From assembly GCF_003149085.1 (NCBI RefSeq), contig NZ_QGDT01000009.1, forward strand, positions 1 to 64,000: a stretch of 64,000 bases of DNA. The letters run 5' to 3'. Source of the DNA: Dyadobacter jejuensis (lineage in GTDB: Bacteria > Bacteroidota > Bacteroidia > Cytophagales > Spirosomataceae). The notes under the pieces are model-generated. The model worked only from the letters and a program-made list of their open reading frames with translations, made no database searches and was not told the DNA's origin. The stretch's first letter is position 1. The number at the start of each line of letters is the position of its first letter. A program made the translations under genes and the position numbers. Shown one piece after another: positions 54,787-64,000 of the stretch.

Positions 54787-57700
54787 ATGAAAGAAAAATT
54801 TACCTGGACGGTGCTACTACTCGTAGCTACCCTAAGTATTTCCGTCGCCTTTCCTAGGCATTCTTTCCCGAGCCGACCTACGGCTTCCCTTGAAAAACCC
54901 AAGCCACCAGGCCATCCCAGATGGGATCACCCCATGCTGAATGCCGAACAGATTCGGGATACGGTATCGACCGTAAAGGGTCGGGTTATTGACGACAAAG
55001 ACGAACCGCTCATTGGAGTTACCATTATGGTGGCTGGTACTACCAAAGGAACAGTAACCGACGTGGACGGCAACTTTACCTTGGAAGGGGTAGGCCCCAA
55101 TACCACCTTAAACTTTTCATTCATCGGTTATAGTCCACAACAAATACCCGTGGCTGGACAAACCAAGTTCGAAATAACACTACAAGAAGACTACAAAATT
55201 CTTGACGAGGTAGTGGTAGTAGGATTTGGCCAGCAAAAAAAGCAAAGTGTGGTAGGTTCCATCGTTCAAATGTCTGAGGAAGTCATTCAAAGAAATGGTA
55301 ACGTAACCGACCTCAAAGAAGCCCTGTCGGGTCAGCTCCCTGGCATCGTCTCGATTACTTCTTCGGGGGAACCCGGTGGTATAACGACTGGAGAAAGCGC
55401 CACCAATATCTTTATCCGCGGACAAAACACCTGGAATGGAGGCCAGCCCCTTATTTTGGTCGACAATGTGGAGCGAAGTATGAGCAATATAGACCCTAAC
55501 GAAGTAGCCAGTATATCGGTCCTTAAAGATGCATCGGCTACGGCGGTATTCGGGGTAAAAGGAGCCAATGGGGTGATTTTGATCACCACCAAGCGGGGGG
55601 CTCAAGGAAAAACTAAACTCAATTTCAATTATACGACAACGGCCAAAACCGTATCACGACAGCCCGATAAGCTGGACTCTTATGCCGCCATGATGGCCAA
55701 AAATGAGATCATCGAAAGGGAAGGGGTTCTCAACCAACCCTCATGGAATGCCTATGTCCCATACGATATCGTGCAGCGCTACCAACTCCCACAGTCGGCC
55801 GAATATGCCGAAATATACCCGAATGTCGACTGGTCCAAGGCCATGTTTAAGGATGTTGGGTATTCCCACAGGGCTACTCTAAGTGCCAGTGGAGGAAGTA
55901 AGGCCGTTCAATACTTCGGATCTTTGGCTTACCTCAATGAAGGTGACATGTTTCGAGAACATGATAATGGGAAGGGTTATAAGCCTAATTATGACTTTAA
56001 CCGTTTCAACTTCCGGAGCAATATTGACGTTCGACTGACCAAAACCACCAAGTTAAAACTAAACTTTGCCGGATACTACAGTCAGAAAAACACGAATTAT
56101 AATAACGAAGGAAGTACCAGCCGGGCGGACCAATGGATGTGGTCGGCGGCTTACTTCTTAGCGCCCAACCTATTCTTGCCCCGCTATAGTGATGGCCTTT
56201 GGGGAGCTTACCAAGAGGGAGGAAACAACACGGTCAACCCGATCGCTGCGGTTTATAACTTAGGGGTACGGCAAACCCGAGCTACCCAGTTAAATTCAGA
56301 TTTCAGTCTTGAGCAGGATTTGAAATTTATTACCAAAGGCCTCAAGGCTACAGCCTCCTTGTTTTACGACAATAATATTCGTTCGGAAGGAGGAATTTAT
56401 GACGTATCCAATCATATACGCCCCGCAGAAGCTGGAACCAATGTAGCTTATAAGCAAATCTACCCACAGCTCTATGTAGGCGCCGACCAAGATCCTTCCG
56501 AATACACGGCCTATTTGCCCGTGAGTGACGAAGAGTACGACTGGATACTGCGTCCCTGGACCATACGCCAGGAGAACATCAGTGCGGCCAACTGGTCGTC
56601 TTCTATCCCTATTACCCGTCGGCTGATGTACCAATTCCAGCTTAACTATGCCCGTCAATTCAAAAAGCATAATGTGACGGCTATGGGATTGGTCAAAAGA
56701 GAAGAGTCGGCCTCTGGGAGCATGTTCAAAAACTACCGGGAAGACTGGGTATTCCGTGCTACCTACGATTATGACACCAAATACCTATTCGAAGTGAATG
56801 GTGCTTATAACGGCTCCGAACAGTTTGGTCCCCAATACCGTTTCGACTTTTTCCCCTCGGTAGGTCTGGGCTGGGTAGCCTCGAACGAAAAGTTCTTTAA
56901 GAACCCCATTATGGACCATTTAAAGTTCCGGTATAGCCTTGGTAAAGTCGGTGACGACAACATTAGTGGAAGTCGCTGGCTGTATGCTTCACAACTGAGC
57001 TATGGAGGAAGAAGCCGGCTGACTCAGAACACAAATGGTACTAGCCCCTACACTTTCTACAGCGAATCGGTGGTAGGAAACCCGGATATTCACTGGGAAA
57101 CAGCGGTAAAGTCGAACTTTGGAATTGAGATGGGCTTCTTTGAGAGCATGCTAAACGTAAATGTGGACATCTTCAATGAAAACCGTACCAATGTATTGAT
57201 GTCGGGAAACAGCAGGAATGTTCCGCCTACTTTTGGGACTACGCCTCCGAGTGCAAACTTAGGGCAGGTAAAATCCAAAGGCTATGAAATTGAACTGAAG
57301 CTAAACAAGAGGCTGAATCCTAATCTTACCATTTGGAGCAACATCAGTTTCTCTCACAATCAAAATACCATTATTGCTAAGGACGACGCCCCCTTACAAT
57401 ACGACTACCTAAAAGCGGCCGGTTATCCAATTGGCCAAAATAGAAGCTTGATTAGTTCTGGTTTCTATAACAACTGGGACGAAATATATGCCAGCGTACC
57501 CACCGAAACCAACGACCTGCAAAAGTTGCCGGGGTACTATAACTTGGTCGATTTTAACGCCGACGGTATCATCAAAAACAACGAAGATACCCCTCCTATA
57601 GGATATACAGGTGTCCCTCAAAATACCGGAACCTTTGGTATTGGGGGTAATTATAAAGGATTCAGCGTAATGGTCCAGTTCTACGGTGCCAATAACGTCA

Positions 57701-58086
57701 ATCGGGTGATCCCATTTAACAACTATCAAAGTGACGTGGATATCCTTTTTGGGCATGTCCGGGATTACTGGTCTGCGGACAACCAACAGGCGACCTCCTT
57801 CCTGCCTCGCTGGAAGACCCAAGCCGAAAACGTAGGCGACTACTATATGTATGACGCCTCCTTCCTAAGGCTGCGTACTGCCGAGTTGTCTTACAACTTC
57901 CAAAAATCCCCTTTATTGCAAAAACTAAAAATGAGCAATATGCGGATTTTCCTAAGTGGAACCAACCTGTTCCTATGGTCTAAATTACCTGACGACCGCG
58001 AAGGAACCTATTCGGGAGGAAGTGCCACCCAAGGCGCCTACCCTACTATGAAAAGATTTAACCTTGGTATCGACTTTTCCTTTTAG
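54787..58086 (+). CDS. SusC/RagA-family TonB-dependent transporter (SusC3)
   Basis: A 1099-residue outer-membrane transporter. The signal (about 1-22) is followed by a Pro/Arg-rich stretch of about 30 residues before the carboxypeptidase-like domain (VKGRVIDDKDEPLIGVTIMV). The TonB-box-like LDEVVVVGFGQQ, plug (ALSGQLPGIVSITSSGEPGG, LILVDNVERSM, ISVLKDASATAVFGVKGANG) and barrel with terminal Phe (LGIDFSF) are complete. It starts a rightward operon SusC3-SusD3-SusC4-SusD4, with SusD3 11 bp downstream. The substrate is unknown because the enzyme genes lie beyond the window. Confidence 0.97.
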   Translation: MKEKFTWTVLLLVATLSISVAFPRHSFPSRPTASLEKPKPPGHPRWDHPMLNAEQIRDTVSTVKGRVIDDKDEPLIGVTIMVAGTTKGTVTDVDGNFTLEGVGPNTTLNFSFIGYSPQQIPVAGQTKFEITLQEDYKILDEVVVVGFGQQKKQSVVGSIVQMSEEVIQRNGNVTDLKEALSGQLPGIVSITSSGEPGGITTGESATNIFIRGQNTWNGGQPLILVDNVERSMSNIDPNEVASISVLKDASATAVFGVKGANGVILITTKRGAQGKTKLNFNYTTTAKTVSRQPDKLDSYAAMMAKNEIIEREGVLNQPSWNAYVPYDIVQRYQLPQSAEYAEIYPNVDWSKAMFKDVGYSHRATLSASGGSKAVQYFGSLAYLNEGDMFREHDNGKGYKPNYDFNRFNFRSNIDVRLTKTTKLKLNFAGYYSQKNTNYNNEGSTSRADQWMWSAAYFLAPNLFLPRYSDGLWGAYQEGGNNTVNPIAAVYNLGVRQTRATQLNSDFSLEQDLKFITKGLKATASLFYDNNIRSEGGIYDVSNHIRPAEAGTNVAYKQIYPQLYVGADQDPSEYTAYLPVSDEEYDWILRPWTIRQENISAANWSSSIPITRRLMYQFQLNYARQFKKHNVTAMGLVKREESASGSMFKNYREDWVFRATYDYDTKYLFEVNGAYNGSEQFGPQYRFDFFPSVGLGWVASNEKFFKNPIMDHLKFRYSLGKVGDDNISGSRWLYASQLSYGGRSRLTQNTNGTSPYTFYSESVVGNPDIHWETAVKSNFGIEMGFFESMLNVNVDIFNENRTNVLMSGNSRNVPPTFGTTPPSANLGQVKSKGYEIELKLNKRLNPNLTIWSNISFSHNQNTIIAKDDAPLQYDYLKAAGYPIGQNRSLISSGFYNNWDEIYASVPTETNDLQKLPGYYNLVDFNADGIIKNNEDTPPIGYTGVPQNTGTFGIGGNYKGFSVMVQFYGANNVNRVIPFNNYQSDVDILFGHVRDYWSADNQQATSFLPRWKTQAENVGDYYMYDASFLRLRTAELSYNFQKSPLLQKLKMSNMRIFLSGTNLFLWSKLPDDREGTYSGGSATQGAYPTMKRFNLGIDFSF

Positions 58087-58097
58087 AAATATCTGAC

Positions 58098-59906
58098 ATG
58101 AAAAAATATATAAATAAATATCCTCGAACTTTCGGAGCTAAAATAATATTGGCTTGTCTCTTGCTGGTATCCTGTGAGGACTATCTCGACAAGGCACCGG
58201 AAGCCGACATCACCGAACAAGTAGCCTATGGTAACTTCATAAGTTTCCAGGGTTTTATTGAAGAGATGTACAACTGCATCATGGACCCCAACAAAGGGGG
58301 AGCTTGGAACAAGTACCTCTTTGCCGACGAAACCCTAAACAACTATCCTTATGCCTTCGACAATGGGAATTATTGGGGTAATGAAGCCTATTTTTATGGT
58401 CAAAATGTAAATACCACCGACAATAACTCCCGTACAAAGCGGATATGGGAATATGCCTGGTATGCGATCCGCAAGTCCAATTTGGCCCTAGAAAAACTCG
58501 AGGAAGAGGGCTTATTTCAAGGGACAGAAGAAGAAAAAGCTTTACTGAAGGGGCAAGCGCATTTCTTTAGAGGCTGGTTCTATTTCGAAATTTGCCGCTA
58601 CTGGGGAGGTATGCCCTATATTACACGAGCCCTTAGCCCTACAGAAGAGCTCACGACCGAGGAATTTCGCCGGTTGAACTTCCAGGAGACGGCCCTATTG
58701 ATGGCCGCCGACTTCCGTAAGGCTGCAGATTTACTACCTACCCACTGGGACAATACCCCCTCTGGCCAGGCGACCTTAGGGCATAACGACGACCGTATCA
58801 ACAAATTCCATGCATTAGGATATTTAGGAAAATCGCTCCTGTATGCAGGGAGCCCTATGATCAACGAAGAAGCCAAGGGAAGCAATTCTTTTGATGCGGC
58901 ACTTTGCCAGCAGGCAGCCGAAGCTTTTGGAGAACTCTTAACCTTATCGGAACAAACAGGCACCTATAAGCTACAATCCTGGGAATCTTGGACCGACAAC
59001 TTTTGGCGGTGGAACTACGAAAGACCCGGCGGAACGGAAGTCATCATGCGGCCCACTATTTTTGACAGGGGCAGAGTAAGATGGTCCACCATGGGCGCCA
59101 CCATGCCTTCATCTTTCTCTATGAACAGCGGATCGAACGCCGAAGTACCCGCCCATAGTTTTACCAAAAACTATGGAATGGCCAATGGCCTCCCTATCGA
59201 CGACCCCATGTCGGGCTATGACCCTAACGACCCTTGGACCGGACGGGAACCTCGCTTTTATAAAGACATCGTCGTGGACGGAGACCGTATACATAGTGCC
59301 GCGGGGTCCGATCGATTCGCCCAGCTTTATAATGGCGGCTTCCATAGGTCGCAGATCAACCCTCCTAGCGTAACAGGCTATTACTATAAGCGATACACGC
59401 CCATGGGAGAAGACTTTTCGTCCTCAAAAGCCAATGGTCTGCAGGCCTATATTCCTTACCTGCGCCTGGCCGACATTTATTTGATGTATGCCGAAGCAGT
59501 GAACTTTGCAAGCAACGGTGGTCCTAATAGCACCTCTGGCAACTTCAGTCTTACGGCGGTAGAAGCAGTTAACAAAATCAGAAACCGGGCCAATTTGCCC
59601 GATTTGGACGAAAAGTTCACAGGATCTAAAGACGAACTTTTCGAAGCCATCGTAAGGGAAAGAGCCGTAGAGCTCGCCTTTGAAGGGGCCCGTTTCTGTG
59701 ACCTCCGCAGGTGGAATCGGAATGGCGACCCACGCTACCTCGATAAAACTGCTATCGACTTCAACAGAGGGCCCGATGGCAAGCCTATCAACATAGTCGA
59801 ACGTGTGGTAGTGCGAAGAACCGTGGAAAAAAAGCATAACTGGCTACCTATCCAAATTGGCTTCACGCGACTTTACGAAGGTTTCCCACAAAACCCTGGC
59901 TGGTAA
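58098..59906 (+). CDS. SusD/RagB-family glycan-binding lipoprotein (SusD3)
   Basis: A 602-residue SusD-type lipoprotein with lipobox LLVSC. TPR-like helices include GQAHFFRGWFYFEICRYWGG near 155-174. The C-terminal domain has YLRLADIYLMYAEAVNFAS, VRERAVELAFEGARFCDLRRW and the final PQNPGW. It is longer than SusD1 and SusD2, with extra loops in the middle (NDPWTGREPRFYKDIV), which fits a larger or branched ligand. It pairs with SusC3 and is followed by SusC4 after 29 bp. Confidence 0.95.
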   Translation: MKKYINKYPRTFGAKIILACLLLVSCEDYLDKAPEADITEQVAYGNFISFQGFIEEMYNCIMDPNKGGAWNKYLFADETLNNYPYAFDNGNYWGNEAYFYGQNVNTTDNNSRTKRIWEYAWYAIRKSNLALEKLEEEGLFQGTEEEKALLKGQAHFFRGWFYFEICRYWGGMPYITRALSPTEELTTEEFRRLNFQETALLMAADFRKAADLLPTHWDNTPSGQATLGHNDDRINKFHALGYLGKSLLYAGSPMINEEAKGSNSFDAALCQQAAEAFGELLTLSEQTGTYKLQSWESWTDNFWRWNYERPGGTEVIMRPTIFDRGRVRWSTMGATMPSSFSMNSGSNAEVPAHSFTKNYGMANGLPIDDPMSGYDPNDPWTGREPRFYKDIVVDGDRIHSAAGSDRFAQLYNGGFHRSQINPPSVTGYYYKRYTPMGEDFSSSKANGLQAYIPYLRLADIYLMYAEAVNFASNGGPNSTSGNFSLTAVEAVNKIRNRANLPDLDEKFTGSKDELFEAIVRERAVELAFEGARFCDLRRWNRNGDPRYLDKTAIDFNRGPDGKPINIVERVVVRRTVEKKHNWLPIQIGFTRLYEGFPQNPGW

Positions 59907-59935
59907 TAGCCTACTCCATCATTAAAAAATATCTT

Positions 59936-62764
59936 ATGAAAAATATATTCATTTTGTTATCCTGTTTAGGATACTTCCTGACGGCTGTGCCGACGGCCTG
60001 GGCACAGTCCGATAGCACATCCCAGCAAGCCCTTACGCTATTTCAACCCAATAAGAAGGCGCAAGTCGCCTTTAGGACCGAATCCGTCGGCAACCTTACT
60101 GGTGCCGTTACCACGCTTGATCCTAAATCTATCAACGAGTACGACTATAATGTATGGGCGAGCTCAGCCATTGCCGGCCGTACGCTGGGCATGTTGGGCG
60201 GAAGCAGCATCCGAGGGGTTGGAATTGGAATCGACGTTGGCGATCTCACAGGCAGTGGGTTATTCTCTGGAAATGCCCTTTTCGTAGTCGATGGGCTTCC
60301 TAGAGACATCGAAGGCTTGCGTTTTTCAGAAATCGAGTCCATTTCCATACTGAAAGACATTAACGCCTCTATACTTTACGGTAGTGCGGCCGTCAACGGG
60401 GTCGTTCTGATTACCACCAAAAGAGGTAAAGTCAATAAACCCACCAGCGAAATAACAATTAATTATGGTTTATCGACGCCCCGGGAGTTGCCTCGGTATA
60501 TGAATTCGGCCGACTACATGACCACCTTCAATCAGGCCCGTGAAAATGACGGTCTGGCTCCTCAGTATACTGACGCTACCATCGAAAACTATAGATCGGG
60601 AAACCCATATCGCTTTCCTAGCACCGATTATTATGCTGACGAATTCCTAAAACCCTTTAAAACTTACCATGATGTGTCGGCCGCCTTTTCGGGGGGCGAC
60701 GAAAACGCTCGCTTCTATTCCAACATTGGTTGGAATTCGAGCGGCGGCATCATGGATTTCGGGGAAGGTAAAAACGAACGCAACGACGTCATTAATATCA
60801 GAGGAAACGTCGACCTTAAGGTTACCAATCGAATAAAAACGGCCATAGATGCAGTAGCACTCTTTGGCAGTGACCAAGGTCCTAGAGGTAATTACTGGTG
60901 GCAAGCCAGCACCATTCGACCCCATGAGTACACCCCATTATTACCCTTCGATTTGATAGACTCTGAAAACAGTCTGTTACAGGGTAGAAAAAACGATGTG
61001 AATGGGCAGTATTTATTGGGTGGAAACAACTCCTACTTAACCAACCCTTTTGGCGATGGATATGCCGCGGGTTCGGTACAGGACATTTACCGTAAGTTTA
61101 CCTTTAACAATCGCATCGACTTCGACCTGTCTGACGTGACTCCGGGCCTATCTGCCCATAGTAATATCAGCTTCGATTTCTTTACGGCTTATAATCAAAC
61201 GATAGCCAACGAATACTCGGTGTATGAACCGGTATGGTCGGATACGGACGACAAAATCGTGGAATTGAAGCAGCATGGCCGCGACACTAGGCCTGGGACC
61301 CAAGTAGTGGGTAACTCTCGCTTTCGGAGACGTGTCGGCTTTTACGGTCAGCTAAAATACGACCGTACCTTCCGAGACGACCACCGGTTTACGGCCAACC
61401 TCCTCGCATTTGGAAGTAGCTACAAGGAAAACGGAGACTTTCAGGGGGTAAAAAATGCGCATATAGGACTTCAAATGGCCTATCTATTCCGCAACAAATA
61501 TAGCCTGGACTTTAGCAGCAACCTGGCCAACTCTGTGAAGCTCCCTGAAAACAACCGTACCGGTTTCTCACCATCCATAGGTTTATCTTGGGCCTTACAT
61601 GAGGAATCGTTCTTGTCGTCGGTCAAGGCCATCGACTACCTAAAACTTAGGGTATCCGCTGGTATTCTTAAAACCGACCTCCCCATCGGTGGATTCTTCT
61701 ATTATGACAATCGGTATGGTGGATCGGGCTCCTATAACTGGTACGAGGGTACACGTAACCGTAGTGGTGTGGCTTCCAGCTGGAGTGCCAACAGTAGCCT
61801 GGGCTTCGCCCGACGCAACGAGCTTAACCTAGGGCTCGACGGACTGTTCTTTAACAAAACGATAGGCATACAAGGTAATGTGTTTTATAACCTTTACGAC
61901 CGCCTAGTCACAAGACCTGGCTCTCAGTATCCTGGCTATTATAGCGACTTTATTGCCTATCAAAATTTCGAATCGGACCGTTATGTAGGTGCAGAATTGG
62001 GCTTGAACTTTAACAAGCAATGGGGTGACTGGAATGTGTTCCTAGGTACCAACTTGCTATATATTACCTCCAAGAGGGTTCAAGTGGATGAAATATATGA
62101 CAATGAGTATCAAAATAGATCAGGACAACCTCGCGATGCAACCTTTGGCCTAGAAGCCTTGGGATTGTTTAAGGACCAGGCCGACATCGACAATAGCCCC
62201 ATACAGTCGTTTGGAACCGTACAGCCTGGCGATATAAAATACAAGGACCAGAACAACGATGGTATTATCAACACCAACGATGAGGTATACCTCCGCCGCT
62301 GGCAAGCACCATTTTCTGCCGGTCTACAGGTCAGAGTTTCCTACAAAAACTGGAGCTTATATCTGCTAGGAGAAGGCCAGAACGGGGCCAAAAACTTTAG
62401 GGAATCCAGTTATTTCTGGATCGACGGGAATGATAAATACAGCGAATCGGTGAGCAACAGCTGGACCCCAGCCACCCACGAGACCGCCACTTATCCCCGC
62501 CTCAGCACCCAAACTAGCAGCAACAACCTGCGTAGATCTAGCTATTGGCTCTATAAGAACGACTATTTCCAGTTACGTAAGGCACAGATTAATTACTCCT
62601 TACCATCGGCCGTGTGTCAGACCTTACGTATGCGCCAACTTAACCTATTTGCCAACACCAGCGATCTGTTTCAAATTTCTAAAAACAGGAAAATCAGAGA
62701 TCTACGGGTAGGTAGCGAGCCATCCTATCGTAGTTTCTCCCTTGGAGTCCGTGCCAATTTTTAA
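59936..62764 (+). CDS. SusC-like TonB-dependent transporter lacking the N-terminal domain (SusC4)
   Basis: A 942-residue transporter. After the signal (about 1-24, AWAQ) only about 45 residues precede the plug (SSAIAGRTLGMLGGSSIRG, NALFVVDGLPRDI, ISILKDINASILYGSAAVNGV). The carboxypeptidase-like domain and the usual EVVVVGYG TonB-box region seen in SusC1-3 are absent. The barrel is complete and ends in Phe (GVRANF). A DQNNDGIINTNDE segment resembles a calcium-binding loop. Either energy coupling uses a different N-terminal segment, or the protein works with SusC3. Second SusC copies without the N-terminal domain in tandem SusCD operons are known in Bacteroidota. SusD4 follows after 12 bp. Confidence 0.9.
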   Translation: MKNIFILLSCLGYFLTAVPTAWAQSDSTSQQALTLFQPNKKAQVAFRTESVGNLTGAVTTLDPKSINEYDYNVWASSAIAGRTLGMLGGSSIRGVGIGIDVGDLTGSGLFSGNALFVVDGLPRDIEGLRFSEIESISILKDINASILYGSAAVNGVVLITTKRGKVNKPTSEITINYGLSTPRELPRYMNSADYMTTFNQARENDGLAPQYTDATIENYRSGNPYRFPSTDYYADEFLKPFKTYHDVSAAFSGGDENARFYSNIGWNSSGGIMDFGEGKNERNDVINIRGNVDLKVTNRIKTAIDAVALFGSDQGPRGNYWWQASTIRPHEYTPLLPFDLIDSENSLLQGRKNDVNGQYLLGGNNSYLTNPFGDGYAAGSVQDIYRKFTFNNRIDFDLSDVTPGLSAHSNISFDFFTAYNQTIANEYSVYEPVWSDTDDKIVELKQHGRDTRPGTQVVGNSRFRRRVGFYGQLKYDRTFRDDHRFTANLLAFGSSYKENGDFQGVKNAHIGLQMAYLFRNKYSLDFSSNLANSVKLPENNRTGFSPSIGLSWALHEESFLSSVKAIDYLKLRVSAGILKTDLPIGGFFYYDNRYGGSGSYNWYEGTRNRSGVASSWSANSSLGFARRNELNLGLDGLFFNKTIGIQGNVFYNLYDRLVTRPGSQYPGYYSDFIAYQNFESDRYVGAELGLNFNKQWGDWNVFLGTNLLYITSKRVQVDEIYDNEYQNRSGQPRDATFGLEALGLFKDQADIDNSPIQSFGTVQPGDIKYKDQNNDGIINTNDEVYLRRWQAPFSAGLQVRVSYKNWSLYLLGEGQNGAKNFRESSYFWIDGNDKYSESVSNSWTPATHETATYPRLSTQTSSNNLRRSSYWLYKNDYFQLRKAQINYSLPSAVCQTLRMRQLNLFANTSDLFQISKNRKIRDLRVGSEPSYRSFSLGVRANF

Positions 62765-62776
62765 TTTGACCTTATT

Positions 62777-64000
62777 ATGAAATATATCAATATAGTTATC
62801 CTCATGATGTTTCTGGCCTTGGGCGCTCCATCCTGCACCATGCTGGAGCCCGAAGCCGACAACCATAATACCCTCGACCGGGTATACGACGACCCTTCTT
62901 TTGCCGAAGGCTTGCTCATAAAGGCCTATACGTATATCCCTACCAACGACTATTCCTTCGATGAAGTCGCTACCGACGATGCCGTCACCAACGACCGCCT
63001 CAGTAGCTATTTGCGCATCGCAACTGGAGAATGGTCGCCGAGACTTAATCCTCAAAGTGAATGGGACAATTGCAACAAAGGAATATTGTACCTGAACCAA
63101 TTCTTGACGGTAGTGGACCAGGTACCCTGGAAATGGACCAACCCTCAGGTCAAAGAACTCTACATACGTCGTTTCAAAGGGGAGTCCTACGCACTCCGCG
63201 CACTTTTCAAATACTTTTTGCTGCGTAGTCATGGTGGTATTGGCCCCAATGGCGACCTATTAGGCACCCCCATTTATGATTCCTTTCTGGAAAGCCAGGA
63301 AGACTTTGCTACCCCAAGGCCTACATTTGCCGAATCGGTAGCGAGTATCTATGCAGACATTACCGAGGCCCAGAAATACCTCCCCCTCGATTTTGGCAAT
63401 ATCGGAACCCTTCCCGAGGGCTTCGAAGCGAGTATCGACATCGCCGATTATAATGAGGTCTTTGGCGACTTTGCCCAGCAACGTATGAGCGGTAGGTATA
63501 CATTGGCCATCAAGGCCCGTACCGCCCTATTGGCTGCCAGCCCGGCTTTCAACCCCGCAGGTAACACCCAACTGTGGCAACAAGCCGCCGACTTCACCGC
63601 TGTGTTACTCAACGACCTAGGAGGTTTGGATCGGCTCGACCCCAATGGCCATTTGTTTTACCTGAAGCAGCAAGTCGATCAAGCCGACATTACCACTGGC
63701 GACAAAAAAGATTTGCAAGAAATATTATGGCGCCGTCCTATTTACAATAACAGCAGTAGGGAAAGCACCAACTTCCCTCCCACTTTATATGGAAATGGGC
63801 GAGTGAACCCTACCCAAAACCTGGTAGACGCCTTCCCTGCCGCCAATGGCTTCCCCATCACCGACCCTATGTCGGAATACGACCCTGCCAAGCCCTACGC
63901 CAACCGCGATCCACGGCTCTCTCATTATATCGTTTATAATGGTAGTAAGCTTAAAAATACGGTCATTGACACGGGCACCGACGGAGGCCCCAACTCCCTG
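62777..64000 (+). CDS. SusD/RagB-family lipoprotein (SusD4), cut by window end
   Basis: The first 408 codons of a SusD-type gene that remains open at the right edge. The signal ends in lipobox GAPSC. The TPR-like region has RRFKGESYALRALFKYFLLRSHGG near 136-159, and the later PITDPMSEYDPAKPYANRDPRLSHYI matches the SusD segment before the C-terminal helices. It starts 12 bp after SusC4 and is evidently its partner. Its C-terminal part lies outside the window. Confidence 0.93.
   Translation, partial: MKYINIVILMMFLALGAPSCTMLEPEADNHNTLDRVYDDPSFAEGLLIKAYTYIPTNDYSFDEVATDDAVTNDRLSSYLRIATGEWSPRLNPQSEWDNCNKGILYLNQFLTVVDQVPWKWTNPQVKELYIRRFKGESYALRALFKYFLLRSHGGIGPNGDLLGTPIYDSFLESQEDFATPRPTFAESVASIYADITEAQKYLPLDFGNIGTLPEGFEASIDIADYNEVFGDFAQQRMSGRYTLAIKARTALLAASPAFNPAGNTQLWQQAADFTAVLLNDLGGLDRLDPNGHLFYLKQQVDQADITTGDKKDLQEILWRRPIYNNSSRESTNFPPTLYGNGRVNPTQNLVDAFPAANGFPITDPMSEYDPAKPYANRDPRLSHYIVYNGSKLKNTVIDTGTDGGPNSL

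Noticed and set aside
62702-63232. A 176-codon minus-strand frame
   Set aside because: It is antisense to SusC4 end and SusD4, both of which are clear.
1-64000. CRISPR arrays, tRNA or rRNA genes, transposases, prophage genes
   Set aside because: No regularly spaced repeats, cloverleaf-like segments, rRNA sequence or transposase or integrase motifs were recognised by reading; a covariance-model scan was not possible.

Overview
The window looks like a chromosomal segment of a Bacteroidota bacterium, most likely from the Cytophagales (Dyadobacter/Spirosoma-like). The reasons are four SusC/SusD pairs, a one-piece hybrid two-component regulator (HTCS), two proteins with type IX secretion (T9SS) C-terminal sorting modules, SusD-type lipoproteins, and very AT-rich intergenic DNA around moderately GC-rich genes. 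The genus is inference. No rRNA, tRNA, CRISPR array, integrase or intact insertion sequence was seen.

Bases 1-615 hold no convincing gene. From 616 to 19768 lies the first half of a polysaccharide utilisation locus (PUL). It has a propeller/alpha-helical fusion protein (-), then a rightward group of a Tat-exported Gfo/Idh/MocA oxidoreductase, a sialate O-acetylesterase-like enzyme and a DUF1080 (3-keto-disaccharide hydrolase family) lipoprotein. A leftward operon follows: SusC1, SusD1, SGNH esterase and a 1338-residue lyase-like protein. A rightward secreted 639-residue helical protein closes this half.

Bases 20091-25310 carry apparently unrelated genes: a large T9SS cargo protein, a three-gene NTF2-like/DoxX-like/SDR set, and an atypical LuxR-type regulator without the phospho-acceptor Asp. 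The PUL resumes at 26020-38723 with leftward SusC2-SusD2-DUF5017, the divergent HTCS, and a secreted 761-residue glycosidase-like protein. A direct-repeat element (two TTTGNNNCAT half-sites 21 bp apart) lies upstream of the oxidoreductase operon, SusC1, the 639-residue gene and, in weaker form, SusC2. I infer that this marks one regulon, probably bound by the AraC domain of the HTCS. The two SusCD systems would import an acidic, O-acetylated or otherwise decorated oligosaccharide. Lyase-like and esterase-like enzymes would process it, and the oxidoreductase plus DUF1080 protein could cleave linkages through a 3-keto intermediate.

Bases 38912-53986 are a mixed region: YHS protein, receiver-only response regulator, membrane-anchored patatin phospholipase, two surface/secreted proteins, a second Asp-less LuxR regulator paralogous to the first, aquaporin Z, a propeller histidine kinase with a nearby canonical LuxR response regulator, and an SGNH hydrolase. 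Intergenic gaps here are long and AT-rich.

From 54787 to the right edge a rightward operon begins with SusC3-SusD3-SusC4-SusD4. SusC4 lacks the usual N-terminal carboxypeptidase-like domain and SusD4 runs off the window. This is the start of a second PUL whose enzymes lie outside the window.
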